Part shown: positions 54,201 through 59,994 of the stretch, one piece after another
Numbering within the stretch: the first letter of the stretch is position 1
Layout: each line of letters opens with the position of its first letter
DNA from: Dichetophora obliterata
Lineage: Eukaryota; Arthropoda; Insecta; Diptera; Sciomyzidae
DNA length: 64,000 nucleotides
Assembly (NCBI GenBank): GCA_963920525.1
Contig: OY986436.1
Span: 7,180,501 to 7,244,500 of the forward strand
Direction of reading: 5' to 3'
Made by a program: the position numbers and the translations under genes
The notes under the pieces: model-generated
What the model was told of the DNA's origin: nothing
Databases searched by the model: none
What the model saw: only the letters and a program-made list of their open reading frames with translations

Positions 54201-56967
54201 TTTAAATTTGTCTGAAAAAGTAGTGGTTTCCTTTTTACGAAAGCGATACATTAAAAAAAATTACAAAAAAGATAACTACATCCAGAAGTTCTGTAGACAG
54301 CGAAGCCTGTGTTGGACTTACTGAGGTTTATAATCCTTAAGCAGCTGCCGAAGGCCTCCTATTAAAAAGAGACAACTAAATACACTAAGTTTTTTTATTA
54401 AATTTGGAAAACCTCGCGATTTTAAGTAAAAAAAGTGTTGTATCTTAAATGCATGTATTTTTATTTTTGATATCTTGTTGCATATATACTTGCATTATCT
54501 CTCTTTTAATACCAAAAAAGTTTAGTTTGTTGGAAAACTTAAAAACTCGGCTAGATTTTTAGTCCATTTTTTCCTATGTTGAATGCCTATAACTTCTAAG
54601 TCTACGAGCGACCTGAAATTTTTTAAATAATTAGAGTTGTTGCTATTCTTGAAATGTTCCTAATATTATAATGCATAAGAACAAACTTCAACAATTTGGA
54701 CCTTCTTGTGAACCAACACCAATATAGAAAATACCACACTTTTCTGCTATTACTTACTTCCTTCCTTATATTTTACTTCTTTGGGTCAAATCGTTTTACC
54801 ACAAAAGTGTTTACACTATCAAATTTTACGTCAAATTTCATTCTTGTCTTGAACACCGAAGTAAACACATCGCGATGACGGAAAAATTGCTAGTAACACT
54901 TGTTATAAGCCTCGTATTGGAAAAAGAAGAAGATTAAGAAGAAATTAATTTTAAAAATTACTATAAATTATTTCCGCACTTCTGAATATGTCCAATAAAT
55001 TTCTTTAAAGCTAAATATTTTAACCTTGTAAATTTCTATAAAGCCCATCCAAAAATATTCTTCTGCTTCTTCCATCTTGTCGTGATCTTCAGGTTGAAAA
55101 CTTTTTGAACTCATAAAATTGTACTAAAGAATTTTACAAGTGTGCACATTGGTCAAATTAGCAGAAAAATCATAAACTTGATTCTCATCCAATGATTTTA
55201 CAAACGACTTGATGAGTGTTCACACTCGTGAAAATGTTTTTGATTTGTATTTATTAGTTTTTGAATGATATTTGTTCGGTTTGCAAAGATAGAGAATAAT
55301 GCATAAAACTAAAAACTGATTCATTACCCAACTCCATTATTGTTGACGAAGACACAAATCCAGGCTCTTAATTGAGCTTTTTTTCTAATAGAGTAGAGCA
55401 AATTGAATAAACACATGAACAAAACTATGTACATAAAAAATTATGACATATATAAAATTATGACATTCACAGTGAAAAAAAAACTGAAGAATTGTAATAA
55501 TTTTCATTACAATTTTCAAGCTGAAAAAGTTTAAGGATCCATTGTTTTACTTTACGGAAAAATATTTTCATCCTTACCCAAAAAGCGATATATTGCAAAA
55601 ATTACTTTTTACTCATGTGGTTGTGGTTTGGATATAATTCTTAAATGGTTTAATAAATTCTTATGAATCCACTTTTAATCTATGGTTTGTAATGAAACCA
55701 AATATTTTTCTGACAAAAAATAGAGAAATAAAGCAGAATTAATTTTGCAGTATGTATTCTAAGTTTATAAAAGAAATTTGTATTATTATATTAAAAATAA
55801 TAATACAGATATAATACAAAAATAATGACATAATTTTCAATTTGTATAATTTTTCATGAAAATTTTAGGTAAAACATAAGATTTTTTGCAAAAATTACTT
55901 GACAAAATATATAAGTGCTGATGATCACTTTTACTCTGATACTTAGAAAGAAAGTTTTAAGAGTAATAATAAATTTTGCATGGAAAAGTCAATATGAAAA
56001 TAGCAAAAAAAAAAAATTGTTTTTAGAATAAATTTAAAGAAGTTTATCAGACATATTCAGTACCTTTTAGCTTCTTCTGCTTAATTTTCCAATGGAGTAT
56101 CAACATATAATTGCTCTATCATCGTGATGTCTTGACTTCGGTGTACAAATAGTCAATGAATTGAAATTTAACAAAAATTTTGAAGACATGCTTGATTTTA
56201 CTAGATCTTAAAAGTAATGAACGCAATTTTATGTTTTAGGATGGTGGTACACCGTTATTTGTTGCTGCGCAGGGTGGCCACATTAAACTGGTAAAGGAAT
56301 TGATTGATTGTGGCGCCGATGTAAATGCTACCATGAAGGTGAGTTTGCCGCAATTAAAATTTTTTTTTTAATAAAAAATTTCCATTTACAATGCAATAGG
56401 ATCGCGCTACGCCTGTCTTTATATCCGCACAAAATGGTCATCGCACAGTGCTTTCCACGCTACTCACAGCAGGTTCTGCACCCGATATTAAGCGCATAGA
56501 TGGCGCTACACCGCTTTGGATAGCAGCACAAATGGGTCACGATTATATTTGTAAATTGTTGTTGCAGAATGGCGCTAATGTTGATGCTGTACGTTGTGAT
56601 GGTGCCACGCCTCTTTTTAAGGCGGCACACAAAGGCCATGCAGCGGTTGTAACAGAGCTGCTAAAATTTCGACCTAATTTGGGCTTGTTGCCGGTGAGTT
56701 TGTGCCTGTGGTGAATTTATTTAAATTATTTATTTATTTTTAAACATAAATCCACAGAATGGTGAAACATCACTGCATGCCGCCGCCATGTTTGGTCACA
56801 TGACCGTTGTTAAACAGCTGATTGGCGCTGGCAGCGATATCTTGCTGAAAAATAATGATGGCCTTACTGCGTTGCAGGTGGCGCGTGAGCAGAAATACAC
56901 CACAATATGCGATTATTTACAGGAGCGGTTGCGCATTTTGGTGGCGCGCAATGCGGCGAATTCTTAG
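33234..56967 (+). CDS. ANKRD29: ANKRD29-like ankyrin-repeat protein (whole gene span)
   Basis: Six coding exons, all joined in phase 0: 33234-33245, 51297-51407, 52779-52976, 56240-56338, 56400-56693 and 56758-56967. They encode 307 residues, close to the about 300 of vertebrate ANKRD29. The protein is almost nothing but ankyrin repeats (about eight). It starts MSLKKETPSD, corresponding to the conserved start of the vertebrate protein, and ends with a short basic tail after the last repeat. Ankyrin repeats mediate protein binding; the cellular role of this family is not established and no catalytic or membrane segment is visible. Introns are 18.05, 1.37 and 3.26 kb, then 61 and 64 bp, all with GT-AG ends. 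A 5'UTR acceptor (GCATTTACAG) precedes 32996. Intron 1 hosts an antisense gene and many mobile elements. Orthology is inferred from the repeat wording, the N-terminus and length. Confidence 0.93.
33410..34693 (+). mobile_element. TIR element (about 1.28 kb) with a degenerate ORF
   Basis: About 220 bp at each end are inverted copies. The outer ends are CTCCGCGCCCCCCTGAAAAA then CACG on the left, and CGTGTTTTTCAGGGGGGGGG then TGACGGAG on the right. Inward the arms share TCATCTAAAA, AAATGCATT, ATAGAAGT-TTTTTTCGTA and GCTAGTTTAACATA. The central part carries the 133-codon frame at 33927-34328. No target duplication is clear and I cannot name the superfamily. Confidence 0.7.
33927..34328 (+). CDS. 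Transposon-encoded protein fragment, unknown function
   Basis: 133 codons lying wholly inside the inverted-repeat element. The last 55 residues read CWIQNEKYLRAEEAVKNISV, VNNAAEREINLMSRYNDKV, LEAEQQALLHMLKDHC. This resembles the recurrent 'VVND-AERGV-L---FN---T--EEQ-Q-LLQ-V--HR' tail of uncharacterised proteins encoded by arthropod DNA transposons (from memory, family name unknown). The N-terminal part is poor-quality sequence and no catalytic domain is present. Probably a decayed C-terminal piece. Confidence 0.45.
   Translation: MYTKKKTIVQSINCVIQKTGKIKNVKSVSINFKSVDVSNLRIDNFVTSNTEQFFNSLFVNDSSNDDSMNFLKIDSNCWIQNEKYLRAEEAVKNISVVNNAAEREINLMSRYNDKVTSLEAEQQALLHMLKDHC
35017..35697 (+). pseudogene. 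rosa-type mariner transposase, N-terminally deleted
   Basis: A 226-codon frame of a DDD transposase. The second catalytic Asp is D125 (WFQQDGAMCH) and the third D167 (DLTPLDYYLWG), with 41 residues between them: the DD41D arrangement of the rosa group. The first catalytic Asp, expected in 'FSDEAHF', is Asn32 here (FSNEAHF, codon AAT at 35110-35112). The frame begins MVVYTLEQRWEILRHYFENH and jumps straight to DFAKKIIF, so the helix-turn-helix DNA-binding region (over 100 residues in full-length relatives of about 345) is deleted in frame. The C-terminus ends TAWPAEAAI; the +1 frame there reads CMASRGSHLN, the usual family ending, implying a 1-base deletion near 35666. It should be inactive. 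Confidence 0.88.
35738..36502. mobile_element. Long-arm foldback element nested in the mariner
   Basis: The arms 35738-36070 and 36169-36502 (about 333 bp each) are near-identical inverted copies surrounding a 98-bp unique loop. The outer ends are CATGAATTAAGATTGTGAGC and its inverse. AATTA occurs at 35733-35737 and 36504-36508, a possible target duplication with one extra A. Arms differ at a few sites, including a (GTT)n/(AAC)n length change. No coding content; it would form a very stable hairpin in RNA or single-stranded DNA. Confidence 0.9.
36626..37458. other. Intronic, nothing firm
   Basis: No gene. GACACGAAACGTCTGAG near 36783, AAACGTCCGAATGCA near 36977 and GAATGAAACGTCCCACACG near 37140 share an ACGTC(C/T)GA core in both orientations and may be the remains of one inverted-repeat element. 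Confidence 0.3.
37459..37796 (-). pseudogene. Decayed duplicate of the Penelope-derived gene's 3' end
   Basis: This segment is a diverged tandem copy (period about 353 bp) of 37812-38160, the last about 100 codons plus 3' flank of the neighbouring gene. On the minus strand it still reads TLLAFQNRFEIHTINSKN-like sequence. It has an in-frame TGA where the intact copy has TIRHEIKK, and other indels. The upstream gene copy has stayed open while this one has decayed. Confidence 0.8.
37869..39596 (-). CDS. Penelope-like reverse-transcriptase-derived protein, exon 2 (dead catalytic triad)
   Basis: 575 codons plus TAA on the minus strand, open from the acceptor AATTTTAG (AG at 39598-39597) to the stop. 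The product has the Penelope-like element (PLE) RT layout: NWTAFNIPKEVEVLLSFGPK, NAADDKKCAILVYKNQYRQR (PLE 'aDKg' block), PCRPVFNFTRWLANPIKQIV (RT2), then motifs A to D. In the joined 935-residue protein motif A (644-655) is TYTIKDLYSTID, with Thr where the family has the catalytic Asp of 'FDV-SLFTNIP'. Motif B (709-715) is GLPQGAP. Motif C (748-751) is YRHE in place of Y-x-DD. Motif D is IPFFNLQITR (family LPFLD). A thumb-like region follows (NLNLNYLCSG, KNYGFSIEEIANA). No GIY-YIG nuclease follows. The fold is kept and all catalytic acids are altered, suggesting exaptation rather than an active element. Confidence 0.85.
   Translation of the reverse strand: MEVPSDELNLLPILPPSLPPAIVGGFKNWTAFNIPKEVEVLLSFGPKLCRKYSIIFNKTFSTYYIDNCLSIRAMNPDNYLQEMLPLYYAQIADIKKTKNDYNGRVLLHMISVTQKFLVKYPDIRIVNAADDKKCAILVYKNQYRQRMQQLLDFGLTSGVYRLYEGDFCTQYKLIKHSYDSIASLLLKHYNNTKPAPFSKQMYALLVENGKNCGESVLPCLNGTVSCHEQGFPCRPVFNFTRWLANPIKQIVCRVLCEINSNKRLNPLAKQLLEIPNCVGYEFVTYTIKDLYSTIDTQDIYSYLERFAKSNMFLPKCQISPELFLKCLKFSLDDSNYFSYDYHVYVQRLGLPQGAPDTNMLIKVYLDYVLAAFSSLIFEQHLIVYWWMYRHEFLVYMIPSKIESFKKVFKEWTRLELIAKREQMCRLRNMPTIPFFNLQITREPTKTLLNHRRPVANLNLNLNYLCSGQSPTQIMFETIRMVLEWTSTIFLLEDLTKQEIQFKNYGFSIEEIANAYTQTIRHEIKKLTTGENEVKLSKQDTALRKKTLLEYLSRFEINKINSKPFKKLKRLKKVKK
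39597..41922 (-). other. Phase-0 intron of the Penelope-derived gene
   Basis: Donor GTAAGT at 41922-41917 (after ..GCACCAACG) and acceptor AATTTTAG at 39598-39597, both in the same phase, give a 2.3-kb intron joining two long frames. It contains a degraded LINE endonuclease fragment (separate entry) and otherwise AT-rich sequence. A short inverted motif lies around 41340-41460 (TAGTTTACATTCC / TAGTTTACGCGCG with TTTACATGC) that I cannot classify. Confidence 0.7.
40290..40960 (+). pseudogene. Non-LTR retrotransposon endonuclease fragment
   Basis: Frames read RGGGVAIFYKDNLTVKVLDK, then FLSCFYNPNRNSSADPLFTK and EYFVLYGDFKIYLLSNYNTV. This is the 'GGGVAIY', 'VYNPP' and 'GDFN-NLL' series of an APE-type LINE endonuclease. 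The catalytic GDFN is GDFK here. A stop separates the first two blocks, and the downstream part (about 40620-40960) is shifted out of frame. It lies in the intron of the nested gene, antisense to it. Confidence 0.75.
41923..43002 (-). CDS. Exon 1 of the Penelope-derived gene: acidic N-terminal region with a duplicated 130-aa unit
   Basis: 360 codons from ATG (43002) to the donor GTAAGT, joining in phase 0 to the PLE-derived exon. Residues 85-214 and 215-344 are two diverged copies of one unit (EKHE-DAD, EQLHYK, EEINVRMEE, SAV-EDHSVT, KDLIDSEN, NNLTYD-VED, EKLPLIV, SMDKEKPC, QSFCRKV). The region is rich in Glu/Asp/Lys, looks mostly disordered, and matches nothing I know. A second ATG follows immediately, so the exact start is uncertain by one codon. 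Just upstream a donor/acceptor pair (GCA-GTAAGT at 43083, TTTCAG at 43017) could remove a 66-bp 5'UTR intron. The gene sits antisense in ANKRD29 intron 1. Confidence 0.8.
43180..43285. mobile_element. Possible partial inverted-repeat element
   Basis: GGGGCTTTCAGACGATCGTA then CATGTGCGATGA is answered by CGACATGTACGATCATTCGA then AAGC. The design (GGGG plus TTTC, then a CCTACATG/CGTACATG core) resembles the element at 45073-45387. Right-hand boundary unclear. Confidence 0.45.
43367..43517. mobile_element. Foldback MITE, 151 bp
   Basis: The ends GCTGAGGTCAGACGATGCTC then GTTTGCTCGGCGA are perfectly inverted at the right (TCGCCGAGCAAACGAGCATC, GTCTGACCTCAGC), giving about 33-bp arms plus a further paired stretch (TTGTTGTTG/CAACAACAA) closer to the loop. 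No coding content; target duplication not clear. Confidence 0.9.
43550..43910. mobile_element. Possible TIR element
   Basis: GCGTCTACACGTAACAATT-like left end and the inverse of TTGTCTCGTGTAGACC at the right, with further TTGTCA/TGACAA and GACGTAGG/CCTACGTC pairs inside. The repeats are short and imperfect. No gene inside. Confidence 0.4.
44175..44264. mobile_element. Short MITE, about 90 bp
   Basis: The ends CAGGGTTCACATGGTCCTAC and the inverse of TAGGATCATGTGAACCCG pair, followed by ATATTGTCACGC / GCGTGAGAACATAT. Nearly the entire unit is palindromic. Inserted among related elements. Confidence 0.75.
44399..44638. mobile_element. MITE inserted in the PIF copy, about 240 bp
   Basis: The ends GGGTATTCACAAGGTGTGCT then ATCATG are inverted at the right (CATGATAGCACATCTTGTGA then ATACCC). 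A solitary related left end occurs at about 43946 (GGGTATTCACAAGTTGTGCT). No coding content. Confidence 0.8.
44917..45054. mobile_element. MITE inserted in the PIF copy, about 138 bp
   Basis: The ends GGGCATGTCACACTTAGCAG then ACACGG are inverted at the right (CCGTGTCCGTTAAGTGTGAC then ATGCACC). Inside, CGCGGGTAAAATAA.. pairs with TTTTACCCGTG. CAAT flanks both sides (a possible 4-bp target duplication). Same family as 20008-20150. Confidence 0.8.
45073..45387. mobile_element. MITE inserted in the PIF copy, about 315 bp
   Basis: The ends AGGGGTTTTCGGACTATCCT then ACATG are inverted at the right (CATGTAGTATAGTCTAAAAC then CCCCT). Further internal pairs use CATGTAGGAT/ATCCTACATG and a GGACAGGTCGGATGGACATG block. 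No coding frame. Confidence 0.8.
45411..46168. mobile_element. TIR element, about 758 bp
   Basis: The left end GGGGTGGAATCGGCTAAC is inverted at the right (TTTAGCCGATACCACCCCTG). The right end's CACCCCTG suggests a CAGGGGTGG terminus, but the left tip lacks the CA and no target duplication is found, so it was probably damaged at the junction with the preceding element. No transposase inside. Confidence 0.65.
46265..46522. mobile_element. hAT-type MITE, 258 bp
   Basis: The ends CAAGCGCGTCGGAAGCG and the inverse of CGCTTCCGACGCCAATG are flanked by a perfect 8-bp duplication TTTTATGA (46257-46264 and 46523-46530). Sub-terminal G-runs at left and C-runs at right mirror each other as in the hAT-type element at 21398. 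No coding content. Confidence 0.85.
46940..47244 (-). mobile_element. tRNA-derived SINE
   Basis: On the minus strand, starting near 47244, the head reads GTAGCCTAGTGGGTAGAGTG (A-box type) and, about 45 bases on, CCCGGGTTCAATTCC (B-box type). A body with GGCAAACCGCGGAGAGTAAA, GCCGTTCAGAGTCGGCATAA and ACGTAGGTCC follows, typical of arthropod SINEs. The tail ends in a GTT/AAC microsatellite near 46940-46960. It is not a tRNA gene: there is no acceptor-stem pairing, and the sequence continues well beyond the B box. Confidence 0.8.
47248..48991. other. Intronic non-coding sequence with one hairpin
   Basis: No gene. A GATGATGATGATGATGAGG microsatellite lies at about 47819-47839. The segment 48430-48555 is an imperfect foldback: ATAATCATAGTCAAAATAAA then AGTCGACTCTATAT is answered by ATATTTAGAATCGACTTTTA then TCTTGATTATGAC. 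The region is otherwise moderately AT-rich without features. Confidence 0.4.
48992..49445 (+). mobile_element. PIF/Harbinger-type MITE carrying a MADF start (copy 1, 454 bp)
   Basis: The element starts AGGCCCAGCTATAATAGACG and ends CATTACGTTACTTTACATTA then CCT, flanked by TTA on both sides (48989-48991, 49446-49448), a TWA target duplication. An ATG at 49289 opens a 27-codon frame MDDKVLIVLVQERAIIYDKQ then LPGYCLL and stop. This is the start of a MADF domain (LI-LV-ERP-IYD--H-GY), as in the accessory ORF of Drosophila PIF-like elements. It looks like an internal-deletion derivative keeping the 5' end of that gene. Confidence 0.85.
49880..50500 (-). pseudogene. Non-LTR retrotransposon RNase H and C-terminus, 5'-truncated
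   Basis: Minus-strand frames read LIWVPGHNGYLGNEIAVELA (RNase H, 'WVPGH-GI-GNE-AD-LAR'). After a frameshift come SGTSTKLLTGFLTGHCKANK and GIVQEYLCRLCNEDEETSEH (LTGHC block and zinc knuckle). The conserved Asp of 'GNE-AD' is Val here. The RT part is missing, consistent with ordinary 5' truncation. 49880-50065 would be its 3' UTR. Confidence 0.85.
50678..51132 (+). mobile_element. PIF/Harbinger-type MITE carrying a MADF start (copy 2, 455 bp)
   Basis: Close relative of 48992-49445 in the same orientation. Ends AGGTCCAATTATAATAGAAG and the inverse of CGTCTATAATAATTCGACCT, flanked by TAA on both sides (50675-50677, 51133-51135). The frame from ATG 50970 reads MDDEVLIELVWVQAIIYDKQ then diverges out of the domain. 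Two independent TWA sites and near-equal length show that the deleted form itself transposed. Confidence 0.88.
51297..51407 (+). CDS. ANKRD29: ANKRD29 coding exon 2
   Basis: A 37-codon exon between TTTTACAG and GTGAGG. It reads KETPSDVLLHLAALRGDD then INLKRVLDSGKVHVDCKDE, a degenerate first ankyrin repeat matching the 'GNL-LLKLLLNSGRVDVDC' region of the family. It is too short to stand out as an open frame on its own; it was found by following the splice phase. Confidence 0.92.
51408..52778 (+). other. ANKRD29 intron 2, no other feature
   Basis: 1.37-kb intron between GTGAGG and TTTGAAG. No repeat boundary, gene or RNA recognised. Codon-like frames on either strand are short. Confidence 0.6.
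52779..52976 (+). CDS. ANKRD29: ANKRD29 coding exon 3, two ankyrin repeats
   Basis: 66 codons between TTTGAAG and GTAAGT. Two canonical 33-residue repeats: DGTTPLILSAAGGHIHCVIE with LLEQGADPNSRRN, then TGTTPLFFAAQGGYLEVVKT with LVKAGANVDTPSV. The TPL and G-A-(D/N) hallmarks are intact in both. Confidence 0.96.
52977..56239 (+). other. ANKRD29 intron 3, repeat-rich
   Basis: 3.26-kb intron. 53110-53345 is bounded by CGATGGGTAGTTGTCAAAA and the inverse of TTTTGACAACTACCAATCG, a probable short TIR element. Several segments (52995-53050, 54847-54890, 55100-55260, 56085-56190) resemble parts of the 10342-10868 element, for example CATCGCGATGACGGAAAAAT and ATGAGTGTTCACACTCGTGA. They suggest one or two diverged, rearranged copies. 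No coding signal. Confidence 0.45.
56240..56338 (+). CDS. ANKRD29: ANKRD29 coding exon 4, one ankyrin repeat
   Basis: Exactly 33 codons (DGGTPLFVAAQGGHIKLVKE, LIDCGADVNATMK) between TTTTAG and GTGAGT: one exon for one repeat, the signature of repeat growth by exon duplication. It lies within 61 bp of the next exon. Confidence 0.96.
56400..56693 (+). CDS. ANKRD29: ANKRD29 coding exon 5, three ankyrin repeats
   Basis: 98 codons between GCAATAG and GTGAGT, holding three repeats that start DRATPVFISAQNGH, DGATPLWIAAQMGH and DGATPLFKAAHKGH. The third ends LLKFRPNLGLLP, close to the family's 'LLKFSPTLGIL'. Confidence 0.96.
56758..56967 (+). CDS. ANKRD29: ANKRD29 terminal coding exon
   Basis: 69 codons plus TAG after acceptor TCCACAG. 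One full repeat (NGETSLHAAAMFGHMTVVKQ, LIGAGSDILLKN) and a shortened last one (NDGLTALQVAREQKYTTICD) lead into a basic C-terminal tail (RLRILVARNAANS). Confidence 0.95.
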   Translation, partial: NGETSLHAAAMFGHMTVVKQLIGAGSDILLKNNDGLTALQVAREQKYTTICDYLQERLRILVARNAANS

Positions 56968-57169
56968 GCACTTGTAAGGAATATTTTCAAAATTTGTGTA
57001 GTTAGCCAAATCAAACAAAATTTATGCATTAATGCAAATTTGAATATTTTATCTAAGAGCATACTATCTTTATTTCGAATTTGTAAACTTTAAGTCACAT
57101 AAAGTTGTGAAGAGTTTTCTTAAGCTTTTTGTCATTAAAATCCATTTAAAGTTAACTATATAGTATATG

Positions 57170-57425
57170 CAGTGTTGCCAGATTTTTTAAAAAAGCTGAA
57201 AATTCCCAAAAATTATTTTGTTTTTATTAAAAGACCTGCAACATTCAAAACCACAGCGTTGATGGGATATTAAGATTTATATTTTATTAAACACAAAATA
57301 ATATTAATTTCATAATAATTTACAAAACAATACATAACGAATAATAATAACAAGCAATAGTAAGTACGTAGGCTTGTCTACAAAAACTGTAATTTACAGT
57401 TAAAACTGTAAATATGGCAACACTG
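57170..57425. mobile_element. hAT-type MITE, 256 bp, downstream of ANKRD29
   Basis: The ends CAGTGTTGCCA and the inverse TGGCAACACTG are flanked by a perfect 8-bp duplication AGTATATG (57162-57169 and 57426-57433). It lies 200 bp after the ANKRD29 stop, so it is probably within the 3' UTR if the signal near 57887 is used. Confidence 0.92.
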
Positions 57426-57886
57426 AGTATATGCAAAAACTACTACAACTTAACCAATGAGCACTGTTATATGAATTCCAAAAGCACAGCAAACAAAAAT
57501 TACAAAAGTTTAAAAAAACAATCTTTTTGCCTTCTAACGCCACGTCCACTTGTTGATGACGATGATGACATCAATCAAAATAATACCTTAAAATTTGAAT
57601 AAACTAACATTTAATCAATTACTTTAATCAATACCTAAACGCTCAGTGAGCTTTAAATCTATTTATTATATTTATAAGATTTGTAAATATTAATAGTATG
57701 AAAACAAATACAGATATTATAACATATTAAATTATGAAGAACTTGTTAAGTTGTGTCATGCAGCAGTAAAAAATGCAATTGTTATATAGTGCAATATTTT
57801 CGGGTTAAGTCCAAATGTAGTAATGAAATGAGAATTAAAAATAAAACAAAATTGATTCCCCAGAACTGATTCAAGCAAACAATATC

Positions 57887-57892
57887 AATAAA
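57887..57892 (+). terminator. Candidate ANKRD29 polyadenylation signal
   Basis: AATAAA within AATATCAATAAAGTAAAAAA, about 920 bases past the stop. A weaker alternative (AAAAATAAAACAAAA) lies at about 57838. Which, if either, is used cannot be told from sequence. Confidence 0.4.
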
Positions 57893-58374
57893 GTAAAAAA
57901 AAACTAAAAAAAAAATTTGTTAATTATTGATTTTTACAGTATTTTTACAGTAACTTTTCAGTGCAATGTTTTGAATTAAAAAAAATATTTATATTTTTAA
58001 GGAAGCCGATATCAAAAGATTACTAGCATTAGCTATACAAATTTATAACATAGCTTCTACTCTCTTGTTTGGTTTAGTTGAGATAATATTTAAAGCAGAT
58101 GCCGCTGAAAATTTTTTCAAAATCAAATTTGAATCCAATCCAATTAATAGAAAAAAATTGAAGAAAATCAGGCATTCAGACTTTTTATAGCTATAATTTT
58201 TTTGACATAAAAGTTATAAAGCCTTAGCTGAAAGAGATGTTCTAAGCTTGGAGGAGAAAAGCTATTTTTTAGAATGCCAAGTTATGCGAGTGAATTCATT
58301 TCCAGCAGATCTATAGTTTTCCCATTTTTTTAAAGTGGGATTTTTTCCCAATAGTCTACTGCGCTAATTGATAG

Positions 58375-58880
58375 CATTTTGCACTCTGCTATTGAACCTT
58401 ACTCGGCTATTAAATGGCCTGAACTAGCAATCGCAATCAGAGGAAAATTTCCCACTACTTTATGCGACTTTATGCAAAGAGCTGATTGCAAAATTGAGCG
58501 ATGTGCCAAACCCTGTAGTCTGGGAGTTAATCTGGCCAAAACAGAAAAGGTTATTTTCACAAGGAAACATAAAATTCTGTCCCTCACATCAATTCGGCTT
58601 AATGGGTCTGCACTGCCTCTTTCGGACAATGCAATGCATCAAGAATGAGTCCTAGATTCTTGATGGGAAATTGAGTTGGAAAAGTAATATTTCTGAGCGT
58701 ACTAGGAAAGCAATAGTTGCGCTTTGCACTTGCAAAAAAGTTATTGGGACAAGGTGGGGCTTTTCCCCCCCTATCCTTCAAAGGTTATATATACAGGGGT
58801 CATTCGACCTATACTTTTATATGGAGTAAGAATATGGTGGACGTCAAAGGTCATTCCGAATAGTTAAATTAAAAAATGGG
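58375..58880 (+). pseudogene. Non-LTR retrotransposon RT fragment
   Basis: Frames in succession read PCSLGVNLAKTEKVIFTRKH, IRLNGSALPLSDN, WDKVGLFPPYPSKVIYTGVI and RPILLYGVRIWW. This is the LINE RT/thumb series 'GL-VN--KTE-V-FTRK', 'LNG--L', 'GK-WGL-P', 'VIRP-L-YG--VWW'. Stops and frameshifts (for example near 58640) break it. The hAT-type element at 58911 is inserted just after it. Confidence 0.8.
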
Positions 58881-58910
58881 TCATTCGTGTTAAATAAGTA
58901 CACCAATTTT

Positions 58911-59667
58911 TAGTGTCCGACCAAAATCGAATATTCGGCCATTTTATAATATTCGGCCGAAACCGAAACTGGTTATCATATGAAAATTGAAGTTGTTACA
59001 AAAAAAGTTTTTTTATTAAACGGAAACAAAAATACAATTTCGTACATATAAGAAAAAAAAATTAAATATAAAAATGTATTCTTTAAATATTGAAGTTTAG
59101 AATAATTAATTGAAGTTTATTCTAATAATATATGAGCTAATTTTTTTATTTTTTTTATTAAAAATATGGCATACTTTACATCTTTCGTACACACTTAAAG
59201 CAGTATGTCCCTACAATGTACATTCTTATAGTACTAAAAAAAGTATCTTTATTTTTTTTAAAGGTTTATTGTTATAAGAATAGAAATATTTCGTTTTCTT
59301 TTCCTTAATTCCACACACACAGAATTTGCTCGGAAGTTTAATTATCACTTTTTGGCTTCAGTACCTATAGGACTTTAATATTAATTGCAATAGAGATGAT
59401 GAAATCGAAAACCATAAAGTTAATCAAAATGTTTTGCGTTTACACGAGAATTTAAGTTATAGACGAATAAATCATTTTTGTTTTGTGTAACGCGTTGTAA
59501 ATATTTTGATTAAACCAACCTTATATATTTTAATTAAATGACTCATAGAAGAAATGTTTACCAATAGTTTCGGATTCAGGGTTCGGCCATATTGAGCCCG
59601 AATAACCGAAACTGACAAAGGGGCCGAAACTGGCAGTAACCGAAACCGAATATTCAGTGGGGCACTA
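58911..59667. mobile_element. hAT-type non-autonomous element, 757 bp
   Basis: The left end TAGTGTCCGACC with GAATATTCGGCC and the inverted right end GGCACTA with CGAATATTCAG are flanked by a perfect 8-bp duplication CCAATTTT (58903-58910 and 59668-59675). Sub-terminal regions are built of repeated CCGAAACCGAA/TTCGGCC motifs. No transposase frame. Confidence 0.85.
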
Positions 59668-59994
59668 CCAATTTTAAATGCGATCATACAAATATTTTTA
59701 GTAGTACCGTCAAAGTAATAAATGAATGCTTCCAAAACCCATCAGCCATTGAAGGTGTAATTTCTTCTTTATAAACAAATTTCATAACTCGCCAATTTTC
59801 GTCCGATTTTCATAAATTAACATTAATTTTATTCGTAAGTGTACTTTCAGAAAAATATTTCGTTTATAGTAGTTTTTCACAAAACCTTGGCAGTAAATAA
59901 TTGTCAAAGTTGAAAAAATTGGAAAATAGGTAAAAATGTGAGGTTTGGTCAATTAAAACTCAAAAAGCTCTTATTATAGTACTAAAGATATGTA

